Source: Chloroflexota bacterium (GTDB lineage Bacteria > Chloroflexota > Anaerolineae > Promineifilales > Promineifilaceae). From it: 64,000 bases of DNA. This document shows positions 51,461 to 59,708 of the stretch, piece after piece. Both the position numbers and the translations under genes were made by a program. The notes beneath the pieces are model-generated. The model ran no database searches. It saw only the letters and a list, made by a program, of their open reading frames with translations, and was not told where the DNA came from. The DNA lies in contig JAGNBF010000011.1 in the NCBI GenBank assembly GCA_018004935.1, positions 12,760 to 76,759 of the forward strand. The letters run 5' to 3'. The stretch's first letter is position 1. Every line of letters starts with the position of its first letter.

Positions 51461-53443
51461 TCAGGGTTGCCTTATGATCCAGTTAAAGACACCGAAGGAA
51501 AAAGAGAACTCCCCACTACTGCCATCGTCCCACACCAGAGAAGCGTTCAGCGTTGTGCCATCAAACTTATTGTAATATTGATCACAGCCAAAACTCCACC
51601 CCGAAGGCAGGGTCGTTGTTGTCCCATAACATCGTTGCCACCCAACAAACGGATCTGTTTTGAGCGTCCCATTGCGTCCTAACATCTCACCGGTCTTGTA
51701 CTTAGAACTGCCGCCAGCAGACAGTTGGGTAACGGCAAAGCCTACGACAGCACCGCGTCCCGTATAGGGCTGAAAGGCAATCACGGCTCCATGGTCAAGT
51801 GTGGAATTAGGCGAATGCACGTTGCCGCTACAAGAAAGCACAGTACTTGAGAGAGTGCAGGTAACAGTAGACCCATCTGGTTGGATAATCTCAACAATTT
51901 GGCTGGCTGTTGCCGGAGCCAGATAATAAACCGGTGTGGCGGTGGGGGTAGGGGTTGAGGTACGGGTGGGCGTTGCGGTGGGCGTGGGGGTTGCTCTTGA
52001 ACTTGATGTGGATGTTACAGCCACAGGTGTCAATGTCGGTATGGGGGTCGCCGTCGTGGTAGGGGTAGATGTCATGGTTGCTGGCAGGGGAGTAGCAGTG
52101 GGTGTGATGGGTTGGCCCGGGTTTACTCGTGCCAATTGAACTGCATCGGCCGCAACAATAAAACCTACGCCATCATCGTCAAGGGTCTGGTTACTGACCC
52201 GAATGTATTCGCTATCGCTTTCAAAAGAAAACTGGTAACGACCAATATAAACCCAACGATCCTGGTGGGATTCATTGGGATAAGCGGCCTGTACCACAAT
52301 AGCAGTTTGGGGTGGCATCAGGTCTGAGATGATTGTGTATTCTGCTCCTCGCGTCAGGGAAATCTGGTTGGTCCAGGTAATTTCGGGGATATGCACATAC
52401 ACATCATACCAGCCCGCTTCCGTTAATTCATTCGGTGTAATCTGCCAGAATGCTTCGCAAATGGACGGTACATGAGCCACGGCATAATGAAACCCACCAT
52501 AAAGTCCCCCTGTGGCACTTTCTTCGACACAGGGTACCGGCTCAAATGTACCAAATTCCGGATCAGCATCATCTATCGTTCTTGCCGCAACTGGTGCAGA
52601 TGGTTCAGCGATAGGTGTACCGCCGGGGTATTGAGCATTAGCATTGGGATTGGCGGGGTAATCAAGCCATATATCATAACTGGTTGCGCCGGTAAGTGTT
52701 CGCGGTGTAGGTGTTGGCGATCCCCCTGGTGTGGCATATGGTGTGAGTGTCACATTATAAACAGCCCAGGGATCAGACATAATGCCATTTATCCAGCCAT
52801 AAGGGTTAACGGGCTTGCCCAGGTAGCGAAGCTCAAAGTGCAAATGGGCGGCACATAATGGATTGTTCTCAACATCTGGGCAAGTACCGGTTACCGCACC
52901 TGTATTACCACTAATACCTAAAATCCCTTCTCTGTTCTCCGGATCAACTAGAATATCTTGCCCGAATTGCACGGTTAGTGAACTAAGGTGCCCGTAAATG
53001 GTCTCATAATCTGCCTGCCCCTCTTTATGCTCTAGTTTGACATAAAGTCCATAACCTGCGCGGTGGTTATCTCTATCAGACCAGTCAGCATAAATGACTT
53101 CGCCGGGGTATGCCGCCAAAACAGGTTGGTAGTGAAGGTTATAATCTATCCCTGTATGCTGATCATAACCATAGGAACTGCTATCATCGTTTGTCGAAGA
53201 TCCATCATAATGTCTCGTAATATCGTTACCATCTTCATCACTATTCGCTTGTAGTCGCCAAAGGGGAAGTTCGTGATCGAAAACCTTAAGCACACTTACA
53301 TCACCGTAATAAATTGGCCCAAGAAAAGGCAATGGGTCACTAATCGCTTGTGTATTCTCTACGGCTGAAGAATAAATCAACAGAAGAGTAGTGACACAGA
53401 TAAGATGATTGATGATTGTAATGAGAAGGTATTTCTTTTTCAT
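51461..53443 (-). CDS. Exported M23 metallopeptidase with golvesin-like carbohydrate-binding region
   Basis: 660 residues. Signal sequence or anchor at about 8-30. Residues about 90-225 are an M23 (LytM) domain: YGYDQHTGIDYNLHYQPVLA (HxxxD zinc ligands), TIYGHLSSL and CAAHLHFELRYLGKPVNPYG (HxH). All zinc ligands are present, so it should cut peptidoglycan cross-bridges. Residues about 265-425 resemble the golvesin C-terminal/XLY-type beta-sandwich (AGWYDVYVHIPEITWTNQIS). A Thr/Pro linker (about 430-490) leads to a C-terminal domain with four Cys and no known match. Lower GC and no GCGGCCGC copy. Confidence 0.9.
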   Translation of the reverse strand: MKKKYLLITIINHLICVTTLLLIYSSAVENTQAISDPLPFLGPIYYGDVSVLKVFDHELPLWRLQANSDEDGNDITRHYDGSSTNDDSSSYGYDQHTGIDYNLHYQPVLAAYPGEVIYADWSDRDNHRAGYGLYVKLEHKEGQADYETIYGHLSSLTVQFGQDILVDPENREGILGISGNTGAVTGTCPDVENNPLCAAHLHFELRYLGKPVNPYGWINGIMSDPWAVYNVTLTPYATPGGSPTPTPRTLTGATSYDIWLDYPANPNANAQYPGGTPIAEPSAPVAARTIDDADPEFGTFEPVPCVEESATGGLYGGFHYAVAHVPSICEAFWQITPNELTEAGWYDVYVHIPEITWTNQISLTRGAEYTIISDLMPPQTAIVVQAAYPNESHQDRWVYIGRYQFSFESDSEYIRVSNQTLDDDGVGFIVAADAVQLARVNPGQPITPTATPLPATMTSTPTTTATPIPTLTPVAVTSTSSSRATPTPTATPTRTSTPTPTATPVYYLAPATASQIVEIIQPDGSTVTCTLSSTVLSCSGNVHSPNSTLDHGAVIAFQPYTGRGAVVGFAVTQLSAGGSSKYKTGEMLGRNGTLKTDPFVGWQRCYGTTTTLPSGWSFGCDQYYNKFDGTTLNASLVWDDGSSGEFSFSFGVFNWIIRQP

Positions 53444-53469
53444 GGTATATCCTTGTTTACGCTCTCTTA

Positions 53470-54858
53470 TTAATCCTTAGATACGGGAAGCCAAAACACA
53501 GAATTAGGTGGTGTCATTCCCTCATTTGGAGGTAATAGCAAGTGAGTACCACCATCTTCTATAGATAAGACATTTAACGCAGTTCCACTTGGATAGATCA
53601 ACCAATTACTATCTGGTGACCAGCGTACCCAATCAACAGAAAATCCCAACTGGTAGTCACGTTGTTCAGTAGAAGCTGGAGCAATCATCAAAATACCGGC
53701 GTACTCCCCCACTCTATAGCCAGCGGCTACATATTTTCCGTCTGGTGACCAAAATGGTTCAGAAATATAGTCAGCGTTAAAAAGTTCTTTCTCTGTTCTT
53801 GTCTCAGTATCCCAAATAAATAGTGAAGTATTTTGTGTATAGGCTAAGGAGTAGCCATCTGGTGACCAATTGCTAAAGTAAAATTGCTGTTCAGAACCCA
53901 ATGTAATAAGGTCAAGCGTGTTGACATCAAGTACAAACAAGCCCTTGTAATTTTCACGACTAAAAACCAAAGATTGACCGTCAAAAGACCATTTAAAATT
54001 AACAAAATTGCGGCCAACATTTTCTGCAAGCTTAACAAACTGGCGTTGATTTAAGTCGAACAACATCACATCAGTAGATACTTCCATAAAGCGATTATCA
54101 GGTAAGCCAACACTTTGTATGACAATCAAAGCTATTGATTGGCCATCCGGTGATACTTGAACATGGGATATATAGTTGTAGGGTTCACCTTCAATTGGAT
54201 TTGGCGGATTATTTGTTAAAGCTTCTAAAAAGAGACCATCGGTGTTAATCAGAAGCAAGTTAGTATCATCAGCATATATAATTCCTTGTTGGTCTGGGAG
54301 CCAGGAAAGATCGTTAAATTTTTCGCTACCGTTCACTGGGGTTAACAAGTGATCTTGCAGGTTAAAAAGATACATTTTATGGACAAATTCGCTCTCAGAA
54401 ACCCGCATAGCGAAAACACCACCACTTGACGAAGGGTAAATTTTGGATACTAGACCTATAGGAAGTGGTTGAATCGTCCAGTCATCTGGCTGACTGCCTG
54501 GAAGAGCCAAAAATAAGTTATTAACTATCTCTAACCCCGGTCCTGGTTCTGATGAATCTGACTTAGGAGTTTGGGTAAAAATAACCGAACCGGGGGCAAA
54601 AGGAACTGTATGAGTAGAAACAATTGTCGGCGTTTCCACAGGCAGTGAAGGAAGTGGTGATACGGTTAAAGTAGCCGTAGGCACAGATACCGTCAGCGTA
54701 GGCGTCGGTAAAAGTGTCTCTACCGGAGTGCCTGTCATAACTGGAGTAGGCAACTCCTCGGTAGAAGCGGTGGCAACCAGAGTGGGTAAAGGCGTTGCCG
54801 TGCAACCAACAAGAATCAGTGTCGTCAGCAAGATCAGAATAAACGATGTCCGTTTCAT
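53470..54858 (-). CDS. PD40 beta-propeller lipoprotein 1
   Basis: 462 residues. LILVGC with Cys 19 is the lipobox; a Thr/Pro linker to about residue 95 follows. The rest is a TolB-like propeller with repeated W(S)PDG motifs: SWLPDQQGIIYADD, VSPDGQSIALI, KWSFDGQSLVFS, NWSPDGYSLAYT, FWSPDGKYVAAG and RWSPDSNWLIYP. Ligand unknown; such proteins often bind proteins or glycans at the surface. It follows the M23 gene by 27 bp on the upstream side of the same strand, so it is probably co-transcribed. About 60% identical by eye to the next paralogue, with the N-terminal 110 residues much closer. Confidence 0.87.
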   Translation of the reverse strand: MKRTSFILILLTTLILVGCTATPLPTLVATASTEELPTPVMTGTPVETLLPTPTLTVSVPTATLTVSPLPSLPVETPTIVSTHTVPFAPGSVIFTQTPKSDSSEPGPGLEIVNNLFLALPGSQPDDWTIQPLPIGLVSKIYPSSSGGVFAMRVSESEFVHKMYLFNLQDHLLTPVNGSEKFNDLSWLPDQQGIIYADDTNLLLINTDGLFLEALTNNPPNPIEGEPYNYISHVQVSPDGQSIALIVIQSVGLPDNRFMEVSTDVMLFDLNQRQFVKLAENVGRNFVNFKWSFDGQSLVFSRENYKGLFVLDVNTLDLITLGSEQQFYFSNWSPDGYSLAYTQNTSLFIWDTETRTEKELFNADYISEPFWSPDGKYVAAGYRVGEYAGILMIAPASTEQRDYQLGFSVDWVRWSPDSNWLIYPSGTALNVLSIEDGGTHLLLPPNEGMTPPNSVFWLPVSKD

Positions 54859-54982
54859 GATTCACCTTGTCCGAATAACAACGAGGTAGGCAAGGACGCA
54901 AAGCGTCTGGGGGAGCATTCCACGTAGAACGTGGAATGAGCAGGGAGCGAGCAGGTAATACTTTCCTGCTTAATGTATAGGG

Positions 54983-56374
54983 TTACTCTTGAATGGTAGA
55001 ATGAAGCCAGAATACGGACTGAGGTGGGTTCATCTCTTCATTGGACGGCAACAACAGATAACTGATGCCATCTGCAATTGAAAGAACCTGTAAAGCTGTT
55101 CCTGCCGGATAAACAAGCCATTGATTATCTGGGGACCAACGAAGCCAATCTACGGAAAAACCTAATAAATACTCTTGTTGCTCACCTGTTGCTGGATCAA
55201 GGAGCATAATCCCTGCTCGTTCCTCTACTCTGAAACCAATGGCTATATAATTCCCGTCTGGAGACCAATATGGCTTGCTGATATGCTCCCCTTGAGTAAG
55301 CTCTCGACTCATGCGACTCTGTTTGTCCCATAGTGATAAAGTTGTATGATGTGCATAAGCAAGTAACTGCCCATTTGGTGACCAATTACTAAAATAGGGG
55401 GCAACTAAATCATCACCTAATGTCAAAACTTCCAAGCGATTGACATCAAAAACATATAGACCTTTATTGTGCTCGTGGGTAAAAACAAATAATTCACTAT
55501 CCACCGCCCACTGAAGATCAACAAAGTAACTGCCAACATTATCAGCGACGATAACATGTTGATGTTGCTCTATGTCGAATAGTCCCAGGTCCCTGGATGT
55601 GGGCAGAAATCCGTTATCAGGTAAACCTATGCCACGCATTACCTTTGTAGCTATCCACAATCCATCGGGGGACACTTCTAAATCAGTAAAATAAGTGTAA
55701 GGTTCACCATCAATGGGGGATGGGTTATCAGTTAGAGCTTCTACTAAAAGATCACTGGTATCAACTGAGAACAGGTTAGCTGACTTAGCGTATAGAACGG
55801 TTTGACCATCGGGCCACCAGGAAAGATCAGAAAATTTTTCCGTGTCAGGAACGGGTATCAATTGTTTATTCAATAAAAAATACAGAGCTAATTGTTCTAC
55901 CTGGAAGTTGTCAATATACCTCATGGCTAAAGTCGTTTCATCAGGAGAAGGGTGAATTTCCCATACTAAACCGACAGGCAACGGCGTAATAGTCCAGGCA
56001 TCGGGTTGACTTCCCGGAATAGCCCAAAATAAGTTATCCACTATCTCTAATCCCGGTCCTGGTTCTGATGACTTTGACTTAGGGGTTTGGGTAAAAATGA
56101 CCGAACCGGGGGCAAAAGGAATTGTACGAGTAGAAACAATCGTTGGCGTTTCTGTAGGCAGTGAAGGAAGTGGTGATATGGTTAAAGTAGCAGTGGGCAC
56201 AGGTACCGTCAGCGTAGGCGTCGGTAAAAGTGTCTCTACCGGAGTGTTTGTCACAAGTGGGGTAGGCAAGTCCTCGGTGGAAACTGTGGCAACCAGGGTG
56301 GGTAAAGGCGTTGCCGTGCAACCAACAAGAATGAGAGTCAGCAACAAAGTCAAAACAAGTGATGTCCGTTTCAT
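54983..56374 (-). CDS. PD40 beta-propeller lipoprotein 2
   Basis: 463 residues, tandem paralogue of the preceding gene. Lipobox LILVGC (Cys 19); linker with LLPTPTLTVPVPTATL; then propeller blades SWWPDGQTVLYAKS, VSPDGLWIATKV, NWSPNGQLLAYA, YWSPDGNYIAIGF and RWSPDNQWLVYP. The segment VIFTQTPKSKSSEPGPGLEI is almost the same as in paralogue 1. Both are preceded by similar leader DNA, pointing to duplication followed by divergence of the propeller. Confidence 0.87.
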   Translation of the reverse strand: MKRTSLVLTLLLTLILVGCTATPLPTLVATVSTEDLPTPLVTNTPVETLLPTPTLTVPVPTATLTISPLPSLPTETPTIVSTRTIPFAPGSVIFTQTPKSKSSEPGPGLEIVDNLFWAIPGSQPDAWTITPLPVGLVWEIHPSPDETTLAMRYIDNFQVEQLALYFLLNKQLIPVPDTEKFSDLSWWPDGQTVLYAKSANLFSVDTSDLLVEALTDNPSPIDGEPYTYFTDLEVSPDGLWIATKVMRGIGLPDNGFLPTSRDLGLFDIEQHQHVIVADNVGSYFVDLQWAVDSELFVFTHEHNKGLYVFDVNRLEVLTLGDDLVAPYFSNWSPNGQLLAYAHHTTLSLWDKQSRMSRELTQGEHISKPYWSPDGNYIAIGFRVEERAGIMLLDPATGEQQEYLLGFSVDWLRWSPDNQWLVYPAGTALQVLSIADGISYLLLPSNEEMNPPQSVFWLHSTIQE

Positions 56375-56438
56375 GGTTCACCTCGGTATGGCCCGGCGGG
56401 GACACCGGCCACAGCATCTGAGTTGTAGGGATACGACT

Positions 56439-57383
56439 TTAAGAAGCGGGGGCAACGAGCCACACGGGATGGCGGGTGATCAATCCTGGTGGGCTGATGG
56501 CAACAGGACTCTCTCCAGGTTGGAGAAGCCAGACGGCATCACCGGCGGTAAAGGCCAGTTGTTGACCATCCAGCGACCAGACCGGATCATACACCAGCGT
56601 TGCGCTGAATTGGGTCAGGGGGATGACCGTGCCGGTGTGGATGTCTACCTGATAAATGTTGCTGTGCAGGAGTTCGGCGTAATACGTGGCGCGTGTCGAG
56701 TTGGGGTTTTCCCGTTTGATGTAGGTAAGTGTCGCCCCATCGGGCGACCAGACGGGTGGGTAGCCATGCCCGGCATCTACTTCGTCCAGGCGCACGGCGG
56801 GTTCACCTTGCGCTCCGGCCAGCCATAATTCGCCAAGTGTAGAATAAGAATCATGTTCTTCATGCAATAACTGCACATAAAGGCCAAAACCTAAATAATG
56901 ATTAGAAGGATGGTGCCAGTTAGCCACAGTGACTTTACCATCCGCGGCCGCAAGCACAGGTTCATATTTCATGATAATGTCTATACCAGCATGTTCATCA
57001 TATCCATAGTTATCAGGATAATAGGTAGGAGCCGCAGTAGGTACCACACTAGGCAATGGTGTAGCAACAGGTGTTACAGTAACAGGATCGTGTTGCACAC
57101 CATCATGGTGCAAAACCCAATTATTGGTGTCACTACAAACGATTGCACATGGCAAGTCATGATCAAAAACATTGGTAACAACTTTTTGCCCGTAATAAAT
57201 CGGCCCGAGAAATGGCACTGGAGGTTCTTGACCTTGAAAAAGTGCATATGCAGGAATCCTTTCGCCCCCCCCTCTTGTAAATAACCAAATAATGACTACC
57301 CAAGAGGTTGTTTGTATGATTACGGTCCAGAGAGTATTCTTTTTGTTCATCTCAATTTCCCTCAAATTACGGCGTTTTTTCAT
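56439..57383 (-). CDS. Chimeric protein: truncated M23 domain joined to PD40 blades
   Basis: 314 residues from ATG 57383, whose ATG overlaps the stop of the upstream gene (ATGA), so it is translationally coupled; MNKKNTLWTV at 57350 with GAGGG upstream is an alternative. Residues about 50-190 align with the M23 protein at 51461 (VPFLGPIYYGQKVV.NVFDHDLP, YGYDEHAGIDIIMKYEPVLA, GFGLYVQLLHEE). The similarity stops before the GHLS and HLHFE motifs. The remainder is PD40 (GELWLAGAQGEPAVRL, PPVWSPDGATLTYI, DPVWSLDGQQLAF) and ends RHPVWLVAPAS, the ending also seen at 58833. It lacks two zinc ligands and should not be a peptidase. Confidence 0.82.
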   Translation of the reverse strand: MKKRRNLREIEMNKKNTLWTVIIQTTSWVVIIWLFTRGGGERIPAYALFQGQEPPVPFLGPIYYGQKVVTNVFDHDLPCAIVCSDTNNWVLHHDGVQHDPVTVTPVATPLPSVVPTAAPTYYPDNYGYDEHAGIDIIMKYEPVLAAADGKVTVANWHHPSNHYLGFGLYVQLLHEEHDSYSTLGELWLAGAQGEPAVRLDEVDAGHGYPPVWSPDGATLTYIKRENPNSTRATYYAELLHSNIYQVDIHTGTVIPLTQFSATLVYDPVWSLDGQQLAFTAGDAVWLLQPGESPVAISPPGLITRHPVWLVAPAS

Positions 57384-58768
57384 TGATCAGCTAACCATAA
57401 AATTTGTTCTGGCGAGCGAGTATTAACGGGCATCTCCAGTAACAACTGGGTCTCATTCCCGTCTCTATGAACGATATAAAGACCTGACAAACCATCCTGG
57501 ATACCCCAAAACAACAACCATTCACCATCGGGTGACCACGCAAGTAACTCATTAGCTTGTAAATCTTTTCCGGTCAGTAATTGGGTAACATTTAGTGTGG
57601 TTGTATCTATCAAGGACAAAGTATTCAGATTATTACATACACACGTAACAGCTAAGTCTTGTCCATTAACCGACCAAATAGGATTACCAATATGCTCTCC
57701 TTCGAAAAGAAGGGTTGTTGTCATTGTGCTAGTTTCCAACATGAACAAACTTGTTTGTTGCTCAGTGCGATGTAGGTAAGCTAGATGAGAACTGTCAGGC
57801 GACCAGGAAGGTTTGTTAAATGCATAATCGTCCAGGAATACAATTTCATATTCATCTAAACTAACGACTAGAATGCCTCGATCAACCAACTTATTTGACA
57901 CAAACCATTTGCTGTCTGGAGACCAGAACATACTGGTAGGACTGGTTAATTGATCCGTCATGACTTCTTTCATTAAGTCAGTACTAGTATCAAAAAAAAC
58001 AATTCTTCCAGAGGAGTCATTTAGATGAATAGCTAAAAAATTACCATCAGGTGACCAATTCAGGAAACCTATATGTTTAGGAAATTCATCCATTAATGGT
58101 GTAGGAGCCAAGTCTGTTAGCGAAACTTTCCATACCGTTTTATCAACCCCATAAATTAGAGCCTCGTTATCAGGTACCCAACTTAATCCACCAATACCAA
58201 AATAATGATCGGCAACCAAAACTTGAAAATCTTGGGTTACTAAGTTGTATACATAAATGGAATTGCGATCCCAGAAACTATCGCCATCCGAATCTTTTTG
58301 CACGGTAAAAGCTAACATCGTTTGGTCAGGAGAAAGAGCCACTGACGGAAAACTTGGTGCTTCATAGGACAGGTCAAGCCATTCATCCAAGACCGTTTCA
58401 ACCGAGCCGTTTGCAGGGGTAATAACAAATAAGTTCTCTTTGGGTTCTGAGCCTGGTTCACCAGGTCTTTCTAATATTGTTGGGTCCCAAAAGAAAATAA
58501 TTTGCCCGGTTGGCATAGGGTTAAGACTAGGGGGGGCGGTCGGCAAGATAGTGGTCGGTGTAAGCGTAGGTACATCTGTCGGCGGGGAAGGGATTGTCGC
58601 CGGGGAAGTTGCGGTTTCGATAACGGCAACGATCTCTGTAGGGGTTAAAGTTGGCGTCGTGGTTTCCGTTGCCGGTATAGAGGAAGTGGCCGTAGGGGCT
58701 GGCGTGGCCGTACAGCTTACTAACACCAGGATCAGCAACAAAGTCAAAACAAGTGATGTCCGTTTCAT
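57380..58768 (-). CDS. PD40 beta-propeller lipoprotein 3
   Basis: 462 residues. Lipobox LVLVSC (Cys 19), Thr/Pro linker to about residue 85, then propeller motifs ALSPDQTMLAFTV, SWVPDNEALIYG, NWSPDGNFLAIHL, FWSPDSKWFVSN, SWSPDSSHLAYL and AWSPDGEWLLFW. Its propeller is the most diverged of the three paralogues, while the signal peptide (MKRTSLVLTLLL) is the same as in paralogue 2. Overlaps the chimeric gene by 4 bp. Confidence 0.87.
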   Translation of the reverse strand: MKRTSLVLTLLLILVLVSCTATPAPTATSSIPATETTTPTLTPTEIVAVIETATSPATIPSPPTDVPTLTPTTILPTAPPSLNPMPTGQIIFFWDPTILERPGEPGSEPKENLFVITPANGSVETVLDEWLDLSYEAPSFPSVALSPDQTMLAFTVQKDSDGDSFWDRNSIYVYNLVTQDFQVLVADHYFGIGGLSWVPDNEALIYGVDKTVWKVSLTDLAPTPLMDEFPKHIGFLNWSPDGNFLAIHLNDSSGRIVFFDTSTDLMKEVMTDQLTSPTSMFWSPDSKWFVSNKLVDRGILVVSLDEYEIVFLDDYAFNKPSWSPDSSHLAYLHRTEQQTSLFMLETSTMTTTLLFEGEHIGNPIWSVNGQDLAVTCVCNNLNTLSLIDTTTLNVTQLLTGKDLQANELLAWSPDGEWLLFWGIQDGLSGLYIVHRDGNETQLLLEMPVNTRSPEQILWLADQ

Positions 58769-58832
58769 GGTTCACCTCGGTATGGCCCGGCGAGGACACC
58801 GGCCACAGCCCTTAAGTTGTATGGATACGGCT

Positions 58833-59453
58833 TTAAGGAGTAGGGGCAACAAGCCACACAGGATGGCGGGTGGCTTCATACGTTCCGGCGGGTAAGGGGA
58901 GTAAGGTTTGGGCTGTGCCCGCGGCCGCGACCAACCACACCTGTTGTTCATCTGTCTGGCGAAACAAAAACCAGTTTCCACCCGGTGACCAGTCCATAAA
59001 ATAACCTCGTGTGCCGGTGGCGGGTTCCGCTCCCGGATTATGCCAATCAAAAATACGCACAAAGAGATCGGCTTCACAATTATATTGCACGGCCACATAA
59101 CGTCCATGAGGGGAAGCTGTCAGGCTATCAGTGAGGCAACTGGCGGGATCGGGCTGGCTGAAAAAGGCAAGGGGAGAAAAACTTTCTGCCAGTGCTCCAT
59201 CGGGGGTTAAAGGGTAAGCCAAAAGGTTTACCGGCAGTTCGCTGGAAGGCACTCCCCCCTGGTCTGTGGTTAAACCGGGATAGGTGGCAAAAGCCAGATG
59301 AGAGGCCAGCCACGCCTATGGCGTGGCTGGCCCGGGGATAATAGCTTGATTGGAGATGAGGTTGGTGGGAAGGATAGCCACATAAGCCAACAAAACAATC
59401 GCCGTAAAAACAATCGTGCCACCATTCAGGAACCAAAGAAAACGTTGACGCAT
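58833..59453 (-). pseudogene. PD40-type membrane-anchored protein gene interrupted by an in-frame amber codon
   Basis: 207 codons in one frame from ATG 59453 (AAAGGAT upstream). The N-terminal anchor is RQRFLWFLNGGTIVFTAIVL; after residue 45 comes TAG (59316-59318), then the same frame continues WLASHLAFATYPGLTTDQGG through two or three PD40-like strands (YFMDWSPGGNWFLFRQTDE) to RHPVWLVAPTP. The TAG is in the loop region of a perfect 13-bp palindrome (59304-59332) that looks inserted between GPATP and SHLAF. The last strands match the end of the chimeric gene at 56439. Either a broken gene, or one restarted internally (GTG/ATG near 59252). Confidence 0.8.
59304..59332. repeat. Perfect 13-bp palindrome carrying the amber codon
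   Basis: GGCCAGCCACGCC / GGCGTGGCTGGCC with loop TAT. On the gene strand the loop reads ATA, and TAG is formed across the loop and the second arm. No other exact copy was noticed in the window. Confidence 0.85.
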
Positions 59454-59708
59454 GGTTTTTATCCTTTATTCAGTTGATTACAGCATTTAAAAGAAGTGCA
59501 AAGAATACTGTTAATTCTATCAGAGTTTAACGAGAAAAAGCAAATTCTGCCTAAACTGCGGCCGCGCCGTCAGTTCGACGAGACAGGCAAAAGAAGCCAT
59601 AATCAGGCCAGTTTGCTAGGCAAATTGTAAATGGTGAATCGTGAATGGTGAACGCACCACACTGGTTACTGATTACTGTTCACTTCCCCCACCATAGGAG
59701 AATCTCGT
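59454..59708. promoter_or_regulatory. Divergent intergenic region
   Basis: 255 bp between the broken PD40 gene (minus) and the pullulanase gene (plus). It is mostly unique sequence with one intergenic GCGGCCGC (about 59557). TGGTGAATCGTGAATGGTGA is a short direct repeat before the pullulanase. No TGCAAC...GTTGCA operator of the malR type is seen, so the pullulanase may be under different control. Confidence 0.45.

Noticed and set aside
59128-59436. Separate 102-codon gene upstream of the PD40 remnant
   Set aside because: The ATG 59453 frame with a single amber codon explains the region better; this frame has no propeller motifs.
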